The position numbers and the translations under genes were made by a program. The notes beneath the pieces are model-generated. The model was not told the origin of the DNA, searched no databases, and saw only the letters and a list, made by a program, of their open reading frames with translations. A DNA stretch of 64,000 bases, taken from Smittia aterrima. Its lineage: Eukaryota; Arthropoda; Insecta; Diptera; Chironomidae. Of this stretch, positions 49,280 to 59,831 are shown in pieces (the first letter of the stretch is position 1; every line of letters begins with the position of its first letter). The stretch covers positions 16,678,854 through 16,742,853 of the forward strand of contig CP093830.1 of NCBI GenBank assembly GCA_033063855.1, read 5' to 3'.

Positions 49280-50695
49280 TCATTTATTTCGTTCAAGCCT
49301 CAAAAATTTCATGTTTTTTACAGTTTCTTCAAGTTTTCGATATTCTTCGAATCCGAGATCTTTATGTCGATTCTTTATATGATATTTCATATAAACTTTG
49401 TTAATATTTTTGTAGCTGCAGCCATCAATTGGACAATTCATCTTTAATTTGAGGTGATAGAAATAAACATGTCTTCTGAGGAGACTTTCTGAGCCGTAAG
49501 CTTTATCGCAATCTTCGTATTCACATTTAAAATCTTTCGATTGTACATGAGCTCTCGCCATGTGCATTTGAAGACCTGCTGCTCTGCTAAACGATTTGCT
49601 ACAGTCTGGCTCCTTACAAATGTGCTTTTTCGCCTCGTGTTTCTGTTCAATGTGTCTCTTAAGCTGTCGATTCAGTCCAAAAGTCTGTCCACACAAGCTG
49701 CACTGGAAAGGTTTAATTTCTGTGTGGACAGCGTTGAAATGAACCTTTAAGCCTTCAAAAGTGTAAAATATCTTATCACAATCCTGGCATTTGTGTTCCT
49801 TTCTACGATGAGCAACATCAAAATGTCTCTGTATGCTGCACGCATCGTGATATTCCTTTCCACAGCTGGGACAAATAAACCTTCCTGTTGGTTTTTCTAA
49901 ATGAATAATTCTTTTGTGTGCGTAAACTTTGCTAAATGTTTGAAAGAGCTTTCCACAAGTACTGCAAGGATACACGGTTTCTCTTTTATCTCGAATATGC
50001 GTTTGAAAGTGCTCAGACATTTTCGACTTCGAACAGAATCCTTTGCCACAGTAGTCACAAATAAATCTTATTTTCCTGTAATGCACTTCCCTTAAATGAC
50101 GAGCCATGGAGTCACTTTTTAAGACTTTACCACAAAATTTGCAAACAGTTGATGATTGTTTGGGAAAGTCTTTAGCAGAATCCTTGAATTTATAAGTTTT
50201 AACATTGGCAGCTTTTCTTGAAGGTCTACGACGGATCGAAGCAGTTTCTTCATATTGATTTTTGTTCATATCTTCAGGAATCAATTCTTCAGGCTCTTCT
50301 TTTTTAATAACTACTTCTTCAAATAAAATGGTCTCGCTGTCTTCAAGTTCAAGTTTTACAGTCACGTTCACGAAAGGTTGGAAATCATTTCTCAATTGGT
50401 CCTGCTTTTGAATAATTTGTTTCTTGAACGATGCAATATCTTGAATCTTAGTGAAGCATCGGTCGCATAGATTGTCTGACAAATTACCGAATGGAAAGAG
50501 CTGAAATAGATAATGAAATTTTTATTTAGAATAAAATTTTTGTTGATAATTTACATTTTCAGGAAATAAATCAAATATTCGTTCTTCGATGTGTGTTGAG
50601 ACGATGTTTTGCAGTTCGTGGTCTTCTAATGCTTCAATACATAGTTTGCACTTTGACCTGAAGCCACTGCTATCGAGTCTACTCGAATTATTCAT
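49280..50695 (-). CDS. ZAD-C2H2 zinc-finger protein C
   Basis: Exon 1 is 50695-50555 and exon 2 is 50500-49280, encoding 453 aa. It has a ZAD (CKLC; second pair CDRC), an acidic linker, the RRRPSRKAANVK patch and nine C2H2 fingers. The first, CKFCGKVLKSDSMARHLREVH, is present only in this intact member, so the others probably lost it. The second finger is CDYCGKGFCSKSKMSEHFQTH, with an extra Cys where B and E have Trp. The C-terminal four fingers are nearly identical to those of protein E. Likely a nuclear DNA-binding regulator. Confidence 0.9.
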
Positions 50696-50925
50696 TTTTA
50701 GCTGAATTTGTTGAGGCTTCTCTTGAATTTGTTTGTTTTGATTTGAATTCGCTGTGGGTCATCAATAATCAACGGCACCGTTGAAGAGATATTGGCAATC
50801 AACTTTTTTTTTTTGAATGTCGGATATAGCTAAAGTGAAATTTCCAAGTAAATTAGTTTATACTGAACTTAGTTTTTATTCACAAAAATCAAAATGATTA
50901 ATGTCGGTAAAATTTACCGGGTAAA
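50696..50925. repeat. ZAD-array spacer type 2, copy 1 (C/D)
   Basis: A second spacer type, sharing only its first part with type 1. It contains CTGTGGGTCATCAATAATCA and a poly-T run, and is nearly identical to 53,504-53,728. Confidence 0.8.
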
Positions 50926-51921
50926 TTAGTTTGTTTGAATCTTTACAAAATTCATGTTTTTTACAGTTTCTAAAAGTTTTTGATATTCCTTGAAGCCGAG
51001 ATCTTTATGTCGATTTTTTATATGCTGTTTCAAGGTCCCCTTGGAATTGCTTTTGTATTTACAGCTCTTACTTGGACAGTTCGTTTTTAATTGCAAGTGA
51101 GAGGTAAGAGCATGAGTTCTGAGAATCTCTGCTGAGCCGTAAGCTTTTCTGCAACCTTCGTATTCACATTTAAAGTTTTTTGAACTATGAGCTCTCCCCA
51201 TGTGATACTTTAACTGTGATGCACAATTAAATGATCTGCTACAGCCTGGTTCCTTACAAATGTGATTTTCTAGGTGGCTCTTGTCAGTGTGTCTCATTTT
51301 TATTTTTACGTTTTTATGAACACTGCTTACATGATTAGCATCTTTTTTTGAAGGTCTTCGACTGATCGGAGAAGTTTCATCTTGAAATTGATTCTCATTA
51401 CTTTCTTCTGGAATCATTTCTTCCAACTGTTCTTGTTTAATAATTTGAGTTTCGATCGCATCTACATCAAACTCTTCTTCAATATTTTGGGATTTGTTCA
51501 TATCTTCATAAGACTCTTCTTCTTCTTTAATATCGACGTCTTCAAAGAAAATGCTTTCGCTGTCTTCTGGTTCAAGTTTTATCTTCATGGTCACGAAAGA
51601 TTGGGAAACATTTCTCAATTGATCCTGCTTTTGAATAATTTGTTTCTTGAACGATGCAATATCTTGAATCTTAGTGAAGCAACTGTTACACAATTTGTCT
51701 GACAAATTACCGAATGGAAAGAGCTAAAATAGAAAATTGAGTTATTATATAGAATCAAATTTTTGTTGATAATAATTTACATTTTCACGAAAAATTTCAA
51801 ATATTCGCTCTTCGATGTCTGTTGTGACGATGTTTTGCAGTTCGTGGTCTTGTAATGCTTCAATACACAGTTTGCACTTTGACCTGAAGCCACTGCTTTT
51901 GAATTTACTCGAATTATTCAT
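50926..51921 (-). CDS. ZAD-C2H2 zinc-finger protein D (short, three fingers)
   Basis: Exon 1 is 51921-51781 and exon 2 is 51723-50926, encoding 312 aa. The ZAD is intact (CKLC, CNSC). A longer acidic linker contains several E/D-rich runs and RRPSKKDANHVS. Only three fingers remain, corresponding to the last three of B/C/E: CKEPGCSRSFN, CEYEGCRKAYGS and CPSKSCKYKSNSK. The remnant KIKMRHTDKSHLENH suggests an in-frame loss of the central finger block. The tail EYQKLLETVKNMNFVKIQTN is variant. The frame is open throughout, so it may still work as a ZAD dimerisation partner with reduced DNA contact. Its closest relative is pseudogene F. Confidence 0.85.
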
Positions 51922-52147
51922 TTTTAAGGAATTTGTTGAGGCTTCTCTTGAATTTGTTTGTTTTGATCTGATTTCGCTCCAGTTCGTTGACCATCAAAAA
52001 TCAACGGCACCGTTGAAAAATACGCGCAAATTTAAAAAGTCGAAGAAAATATACAAATTTGTCATATCTATGCAGTTCACTGTGAAAGTTTTACACAATT
52101 TGAATTGTTAATCTCTATTTAGTCTCTTTTTTCAAGAAAAATTTGAA
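51922..52147. repeat. ZAD-array spacer repeat, copy 3 (D/E)
   Basis: The same spacer with two small deletions. It should include the promoter of gene D. Confidence 0.75.
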
Positions 52148-53503
52148 TCATTTATTTCGTTCAAGCCTCAAAAATTTCATGTTTTTTACAGTTTCTTCAA
52201 GTTGTCGATATTCTTCGAACCCGAGATCTTTATGTCGATTCTTTATATGATATTTCATATAAACTTTGTTAATGTTTTTATAGCTGCAGCCATCAATTGG
52301 ACAATTCATCTTTAATTTGAGGTGATAGAAATAAACATGTCTTCTGAGGAGACTTTCTGAGCCGTAAGCTTTATCGCAATCTTCGTATTCACATTTAAAA
52401 TCTTTCGATTGTACATGAGCTCTCGCCATGTGCATTTGAAGACCTGCTGCTGTGCTAAACGATTTGATACAGCCTGGTTCTTTACAAATGTGCTTTTTCG
52501 CCTCGTGTTTCTGTTCAGTATGTCTCTTAAGCTGTCGATTCAGTCCAAAAGTCTGTCCACACAAGCTGCACTGGAAAGGTTTAATATTAGTGTGGACAGC
52601 GTTGAAATGAAGCTTTAAGCCTTCAAGAGTGTAAAATATCTTATCACAATCCTGGCATTTGTGTTCCTTTCTACGATGAGCAGCATCAAAATGTCTCTGT
52701 AAGCTTGGTACGTAAGGATACTCAATTCCGCATATAGGACAAGTAAACTTTCCTGTGGGTTTTTCTAAATGAATAATTCTTTTGTGTGCGTAAACTTTGC
52801 TAAATGCTTGAAAGAGCTTTCCACAAGTACTGCAAGGATACACGGTTTCTCTTTTATCTCGAATATGCGTTGGAAAGTGCTCAGACATTTTCGATTTCGA
52901 CCAGAATCCTTTGCCACAGTAGTCACAAATAAATCTTATTTTCCTGGAATGCTTCGATTTTGTTGATGATTGTTTGGGAAAGTCTTTAGCAGAATCCTTG
53001 AATTTATAAGTTTTAACATTGGCAGCTTTTCTTGAAGGTCTACGACGGATCGAAACATTTTCTTGAAAGAGATTCATATCTTCAGGAATCAATTCTTCAG
53101 GCTCTTCTTTTTTAATAACTATTTCTTCAAAGAAAATGCTTTCGCTCTCTTCAAGTTCAAGTTTTACAGTCACGTTCACAAAAGGTTGGAAATCATTTCT
53201 CAATTGGTCCTGCTTTTGAATAATTTGTTTCTTGAACGATGCAATATCTTGAATCTTAATGAAGCAACTGTCGCACAGTTTGTCTGACAAATTACCGAAT
53301 GGAAAGATCTAAAATATAAAATTGAATTGTTATATAGAATCAAATTTTTGTTGATAATTTACATTTTCAGGAAATAAATCAAATATTCGTTCTTCGATGT
53401 GTGTTGAGACGATGTTTTGCAGTTCGTGGTCTTCTAATGCTTCAATACACAGTTTGCACTTTGACCTGAAGCCACTGCTATCGAGTCTACTCGAATTATT
53501 CAT
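52148..53503 (-). CDS. ZAD-C2H2 zinc-finger protein E (mosaic of B and C)
   Basis: Exon 1 is 53503-53363 and exon 2 is 53308-52148, encoding 433 aa. It has a ZAD (CKLC, CDSC), acidic linker, RRRPSRKAANVK and eight C2H2 fingers. The N-terminal finger region matches protein B (KSKHS replacement, CGKGFWSKSK). The C-terminal fingers match protein C (LQMHMARAHVQSKDFK, SYKNINKVYMKYH). The third finger, CPICGIEYPYVPSLQRHFDAAH, differs from both. It is likely a nuclear DNA-binding protein whose altered finger would change target choice. Confidence 0.9.
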
Positions 53504-53728
53504 TTTTTACTGAATTTGTTGAGGCTTCTCTTGAATTTGTTTGTTTTGATTTGAATTCGCTGTGGGTCATCAATAATCAACGGCACCGTTGAAGAGATAT
53601 TGGCAATCAACTTTTTTTTTTTTGAATGTCGGATATAGCTAAAGTGAAATTTCCATGTAAATTAGTTTATACTGAACTTAGTTTTTATTCACAAAAATCA
53701 AAATTATTAATGTCGATGGATTGTTTGT
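53504..53728. repeat. ZAD-array spacer type 2, copy 2 (E/F)
   Basis: Nearly identical to the C/D spacer, supporting block duplication of the C-D pair into E-F. Confidence 0.8.
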
Positions 53729-54437
53729 TTAAATGTTCAAAAAATTCATGTTTTTTACAGTTTCTAAAAGTTTTTGATATTCCTTGAAGCCGAGATCTTT
53801 ATGTCGATTCTTTATATGCTGTTTCAAGGTCTCCTTGGAATTGCTTTTGTATTTACAGCTCTTACTTGGACAGTTCGTTTTTAATTGCAAGTGAGAGGTA
53901 AGAGCATGAGTTCTGAGAATCCCATGTGATACTTTCATGATTAGCATTTTTTTAAGATCTTCAGGTCAAAGAAGTTTCATCTTGAAAATGATTCTCATTA
54001 CTTTCTTCTGGAATCATTTTTTCCAGCTGTTCTGTTTTACTCCATAAGACTCTTCGTCTTTAATATCGACGTCTTCAGAGGAAATGCTTTCGCTGTCTTC
54101 AGGTTTAAGTTTTATTATCCTCACGGTCACGAAAGATTGGAAAACATTTCTCAAATGATCATGCTTTTAAATAATTTGGTTCTTGAATGATGCAATATCT
54201 TGAATCTTAGTGAAGCATCGGTCGCATAGATTGTCTGACAAATTACCGAATGGAAAGATCTGAAATGGAAAATTGAGTTATAATATACAATCAAATCTTT
54301 TGTTGGTAACTTAATTTACATTTTCATGAAATATATCAAATACTCGTTCTTCGATGTCTGTTGTGACGATGTTTTGCAGTTCGTGGTCTTCTAATGCTTC
54401 AATAGACAATTTGCACTTTGACTCAAAGCTGCTACCT
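53729..54437 (-). pseudogene. Decayed ZAD-C2H2 unit F
   Basis: It aligns with gene D across most of its length but is broken. Exon 1 (about 54437-54328) has lost its ATG and first residues, where sequence departs from the family near 54,435. The second ZAD Cys is Ser (KLS instead of KLC). Exon 2 (from about 54,258 down) has stop codons and frameshifts in the region that reads QIIQKQDQL in the others, and a deletion that fuses the linker to the finger part. The last two fingers' end (CPSKSCKYKSNSKETLKQH) and the tail EYQKLLETVKNMN remain open. Together with gene E it repeats the gene C + gene D pair, so the pair was probably duplicated as a block. Confidence 0.8.
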
Positions 54438-54518
54438 GTTAAAAATTGCGCGCGAAATCATTTAGTCCTTCCGTTCCTGAAACAAATTTTCTATTTATTG
54501 ATTTCCTGTTGGTTAGTT

Positions 54519-54565
54519 TCATCTGAAGTTTTACATTTCGTTGTTAAAGTAATAACTTCAGATGA
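54519..54565. repeat. Short inverted repeat (hairpin) beside pseudogene F
   Basis: The left arm TCATCTGAAGTTTTAC (54,519-54,534) pairs with GTAATAACTTCAGATGA (54,549-54,565), with a single bulge and a 14-nt loop. A second inverted repeat, GAAGCACAGAGTAA (54,616-54,629) against TTACTCTGTGCTTC (54,704-54,717), follows. Both lie just beyond the truncated exon 1 and look like fold-back or MITE-like sequence. Confidence 0.6.
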
Positions 54566-54769
54566 CACAAAAGCCTTTCCACCATCGCCAAGGTCGGAAA
54601 TCGTTCGGAAAGGAAGAAGCACAGAGTAAATATGAATCGCGCTCGAAATAAGGTTTAAGCGAATTAAAATTTACTTCTTCAAATTTGTTTGCAAATCGAA
54701 CTCTTACTCTGTGCTTCCGAAATTTTGAAAATTTCTAATTCAGATGAGTTGGTTATTTGGAATGACGCC

Positions 54770-57700
54770 CACGGAAACTAATTTGCACAAGTGTTTCCTC
54801 CATCCACCCGCCCAACCTTTGTTGGACTCGCCATTAAATTATAAGTTTTAATAATTGCAAAAATTTATTACTTAACGGTTAGAATGTAGTTCGTATTATG
54901 TGTTCATGGCACTGGAAGCTCATTAATTAGACTAACTAATAATAATCGAAAACTTAATTGAAACCCCATTGAACTTTTTCCACAAATGCATTCGAGATAG
55001 CGACGAGAATTTTATTTTACACGAAACACTGAACTACATGTTGCAACAAATTTCACGTTTAATAAATTGAAAAAAATCTTATATTTCACAACACCCACGA
55101 TCACGATAGAAACATAAAACTTGGAAGCCGCTGAGACGGGATTCACTGTAGATACGCTCGCTTTCTTCTCTTACTCAACTTGGGCCATTTCACCAGAATG
55201 TTCCTCAAGATTCAATGAAGATTCACGAGATCATCTCGTCGAGATGTCTTACAATACTTTAAGTGGTCCCTTGTCGATCAGCAGCCAAACTGGGACAGAC
55301 TCATTGGTAGAAGCAAAGGATCTTTGTCAAACCAGTTAGCACGATTTTGCAATTTGCGCTTCCAAGAAACTCACGTGAAAATTTACTTAATTTCTTTTGC
55401 ACAAAATTTTTAAAAAAATCCATCGAAAACATTTTTTTTCAATGTTGCGATATTTTCAAACGTAAACTATAATTTCTCACCAATACTTTTCATATTTTGA
55501 TTCAAACATTTACTTTACATTCCAACTTAAACTTTTTCTCTGATCTCAGTGCCGAAAATCCATCCAGACTCTTTGGCTTTTCTTTTGTGATACATTGCTC
55601 TGGCGTTGCGTCACTACAAGCCCCAAAAGTGAGACGGACCATGAGATCCTTGTCAACCACTTCTTCTGGCGAAGCGAAAGTGTAAACGATCGTGTCTAGC
55701 CAGGGTAGCCATCTTATATTGGAGGTTGATACACAAACTTCCTGAATCTTGAAAAATACAAAATCAAGATAAAGTTAGGCTTTCCATGTTTTTCTTTGCA
55801 AACGTGTCCTAAGGCTCAGGCTCAGAACGTCTCCTCCATTTCGGGATGATTTTGACCTCCTTGTAACACGTGAGAGAGTGAGAGGGATGGAAAGCCTATG
55901 AATTGTAATTGACTCGAGATTACTTAGTCTCTTCGCTTCGGACATATCTCATTCTTGATTTCGCTTTTACTTCGCATGCAGCATTCAAATAACTTCTAAA
56001 ACATTATTCTCGTTAATAACTGCAAAGATACAATCAGTGTACTTATGACAACAAATGTTTTCCGCCCACGCTCTTGCATTATTCTTTCTACCAAAGGAAC
56101 TCTTGCATCGTCAAATAGAAAGAGAGAGAAAGAGAAATAGAAAGAGGATAAATACAGAAAAAAAATAAAGAATTTATGTTTCACGATGTGATTTCGTTCA
56201 GTTAACTTCGTCTACATGTACTTAAACTTTTTGGTTAAGCTGTTAAAGAAAAAGAGAAAAAAATACGAAAAAAAAACAGAAAAAGCTATGGACTCCACCA
56301 AACCGGGACACATCGTTTGAATGCTTTTCACCGGATTGATTGACTTTAAAAAAACTGGGACGGGATTAACCCCTTATCACACCAGTTGCTGAAATGATCT
56401 TAATTGACAAATATTCTTGGCTTATCTTACAAATTAGCATCTCGAACTTTGTTTGTGTATTATATCAGGAGGTGATTGAAAAGTTAACCATCTTCACCCG
56501 TTTTTTGTTTGTTTTTTTTTTAGTTCCGAACCTTCAGCGACTGGATATTTGTATAGCTGGATGTTTAATAGACATTATGTTGTGCAATGATTGGCTTTCC
56601 CGGTCAAACACTACGAAGAGTGGGACGGATCCCCCTGTCTGTCGCATCACCAATTCCATCAAAGAATAGACGAAGGGGAATCCTTATCGGTGACCACTCT
56701 AACGCTCCTCTGGGACCGATCGCATTGTCCGCAATTGCAGATCAACACGATCATTAATCGACCAGGGTAATGAAGACTAAACTTATTGCGTTGTTGAAGC
56801 GCTGACTTAGGAGTCACTACTTTGATTCTTGATCTTCTGCGTTTTTGCTTGAAGGAGAATATCGTGATCATGTGATTTGAAAATCTCTCTGCCAACATTG
56901 ATTGATTGGTGTTGCGTCTGATTGACTTGATGCAAAGCTACATGCTTTATTAATAATGCAAATTATTGACCAGATTAAAGAAGATTGCGTTATTGACTAC
57001 CAGTATTAAAGAAATGACTTTTGGTTTGGCTGATGGAGAATACACCCTGCAATTACAACAATAGCGATTTGATGCTAAGGATAATAAATTAACAAATGTG
57101 TGTATGTTTCTACAATAGGGGGAAAAGGAATGTACAATGACAAATGCAAAAAAAATTAGAAATTTTGCAGACCCATACAGAAATAAAGAATAAACTGGAC
57201 ATTAATGCTTTTTAATTAATATAGTTCATAGCTTTTTCATGATAAAAGAGCGCATCGTGGATTTTGGTGTATTGGCTTTTCTTTTTTGTTTGTGGAGTTC
57301 ATCCCCTAGTTCAGTCAAACCTTTGGTGTTGTGACATGATTTTATCTTTTTAAATTTTATCTCGAATCTCTCTCTGCTTCCGTTCAATTTAAAACATTGA
57401 ACGCGCCAATTGAAGCTCCATCTTTGCAGCTCATTTTCCATTCAATTTATCTGTGTTTTTGTTCCTCGCTCCACAGATGAAATCTTTGTTGCAATTACAT
57501 ACATTTAAGCTCTTTAATTTGCTTTTAATCATAATTCTCTCATCTACATCCTTGACCTTTATTACATTCAGGTCATTGACCTTTCCTTTTGTCTTAAAAT
57601 GCATCGCTACGAATGGGACGGAAACTTGTGATCGTTAAACTTAAGAACGAAACTCATTTCCTTGTCGATACCATTCGAACGCTGAGACAGCACTTTCGTT

Positions 57701-59620
57701 TTGTTCCGAAAGCCATTCATCACCAGGGTAGCAGGATGCAAGATAAGCTGCAAGTGCAATTTAGTCATAATAACTAAAGTAAAGTAAAAAACACGTAAAT
57801 TACTGATCATCGATTAGTGTAAAAACCCAGCAGAATTCATAAGCATAGAGTACTTGAGGCATGACGTCCGTATTTGATGATTTACCAGTCTCTTCCATTG
57901 ATCGTTAGACCTTTAAACTTAACAAGCTAATAAGGATTGTTAACTCGATGATGGCTGAACGTTTTCTTGTTGTATAAATAAATCTCATACGAGATTTCCT
58001 CCACTTTCGGAAACTTTAAAAAAGTTTATGAATAATCAATAAATGGAGATAGCAATGGAAACTTTAGTCCACTTCTGCACATCGATTGGATAACACAAAC
58101 AATATATATAGATAATCATATGTGTATCGCCACTTTGACTCCTTGCGAGTACATTATAAACATAATGATTGTGCATTACGGGACAGATTTTTAATCTTTC
58201 ATCAACCGTACTGGGACAAATTCCTCAAAGTGAATTTTTAATCACCAGACTGCGTTCGAGAAAATATACTCAAAAGATTTTTTTCTCATTTCCTCGCAAC
58301 TCGACAGAAAAACCCTGTCATGTCATCGAACTTCAACAGTGCAAAGGCTGTTTGTTATATAATCCATAGATATCCATAGGGTCAATAATATTCTTATGCG
58401 GCTATCAATCAAAAAAGCATATTTTGACAACTTTACGATAAATTTCAGGTTCATATAAATTGCGTGCATTACGGGACAGATTTGCTTTAAATCTTTGTCG
58501 GACCGTACTGGAACAAATTTCATGTTGCACGACAATTTTTCCATCTCCGAGAAGAACCACCTCGCCACTTAAAGGAGGTTTTCTTTCCCTCGCCATTGCG
58601 ATTTGTACCACGCTGCATTCATTGCATTCACACAGAATGTCTGAAGCAGCTACAATGTAATGATGGGATATGAAATCTTGTTCATTCGACCAAACATTTC
58701 AACAGCAACATCTGAGACGATATTCGCGACAAATCGGCTGAATATCTTTTCAAATCAGATGGGATGTTCGGAGATGTCTCTCGACTAACATCGATACACT
58801 CACGCTGCTTGTTACGAAAGAGCCTAACAAGCTAACCTTCAAGCCATTTGAAAATGGCAGTGCAATTTCACAAATAATAAATTTCGATGTAAATTGTGGC
58901 GACGTCATCTTCTGATTTCTTCTTTGAAAGCTCATTTCCAAACGAACCGGATATCTAAAAAAATAATTCAAAAGTAATTTTAGAGTTGCAGTCGAGACTT
59001 GAGTGAGTCATGAATGAAAAATTTATTTCGTCACATTAGCAGCAAAAATAAATGAAACATTTTCGACCTTGGCGTTAACTTCTTAATAACCTTGAGTCTG
59101 TCTTAAGGAATTTCATGACAAATTGTAGAATTGAATCAACATAAGATTAAATAATTATCTAATTTCGAATGCTGTCTCTGTGTGAGATCGAAATAATTGA
59201 GTGAAAGTTATGAAATGTACGACGTCATTTAAGAAAAACTCGAGAAATCATGAACAAAAGCTTAATTAGACTCTAATTTTCATATTTTTATAATGCGGAA
59301 GTATCTCACATATCGATTTGCAATATTTTGCAGTCAAAACTTGCCATTTAAGCAGTCAAAGTGAAAATTTAAAATATTTCAAATATAAAAATGGTGGACT
59401 CACATTATTCATTCAGAAAAAAGTTGATATTTGTCTAAACTCTCCATATCTTGATGCATTTTGTTCTCTCGTGACACTAAACAAGAACTTTTAATCACTT
59501 TTAATATTATTTATCATCTTAAACTCACTGGAAATTAAATTTATCTTAGCAACTTCATTTCTTTGTTTTTAATAGACTTTGTTATGCGTTTCTTGGCCGC
59601 CAGATGGGAGTTTTAACTTA
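54770..59620. other. No firm gene; degenerate repeated modules
   Basis: No complete gene model could be built. Several related sequence blocks occur at about 55.1-55.3, 55.5-55.75, 56.6-56.8, 57.6-57.75, 58.17-58.23 and 58.46-58.52 kb. They share strings like ACTGGGACAGATT and CCAGGGTAG on the plus strand. Some blocks have open frames on the minus strand (about 55,510-55,735 and 58,430-58,640) flanked by possible splice sites. This could be a decayed multi-copy gene or an old dispersed repeat. A purine-rich tract sits at about 56,115-56,165. Confidence 0.4.
58171..58522. repeat. Local direct repeat pair
   Basis: About 58,171-58,226 and 58,463-58,522 are imperfect copies. Both contain GTGCATTACGGGACAGATTT, followed by AATCTTT and then CCGTACTGG(G/A)ACAAATT. 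Confidence 0.7.
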
Positions 59621-59623
59621 CAA

Positions 59624-59728
59624 AAAGCGCTTCCGTCTAACTTGTTTCAACTTTCCAATATGGAATTTTGTGGAACGATTGGGAATTTTGTGGAAAGTTC
59701 AAACAAGTTAGTGTAGACGAAGCGCTTT
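59624..59728. repeat. Near-perfect long hairpin (fold-back)
   Basis: The left arm (59,624-59,657) starts AAAGCGCTTCCGTCTAACTT and ends CAACTTTCCA. The right arm (59,691-59,728) is its reverse complement apart from one mismatch and a small bulge. The loop is about 33 nt and contains GGAATTTTGTGGA-like direct repeats. It could be a microRNA-like precursor, a fold-back transposon (MITE) or another structured element. It lies about 100 bp beyond the Ctr9 stop codon. Confidence 0.75.
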
Positions 59729-59831
59729 AAAATATTCTGACTTTGTATTGCCAGTGTGCAAATTGAAAACCAACGAAATTTGAAATTTATTTATTATTTA
59801 TTAAGTATTTAATTGAATTATGATGAAAACT

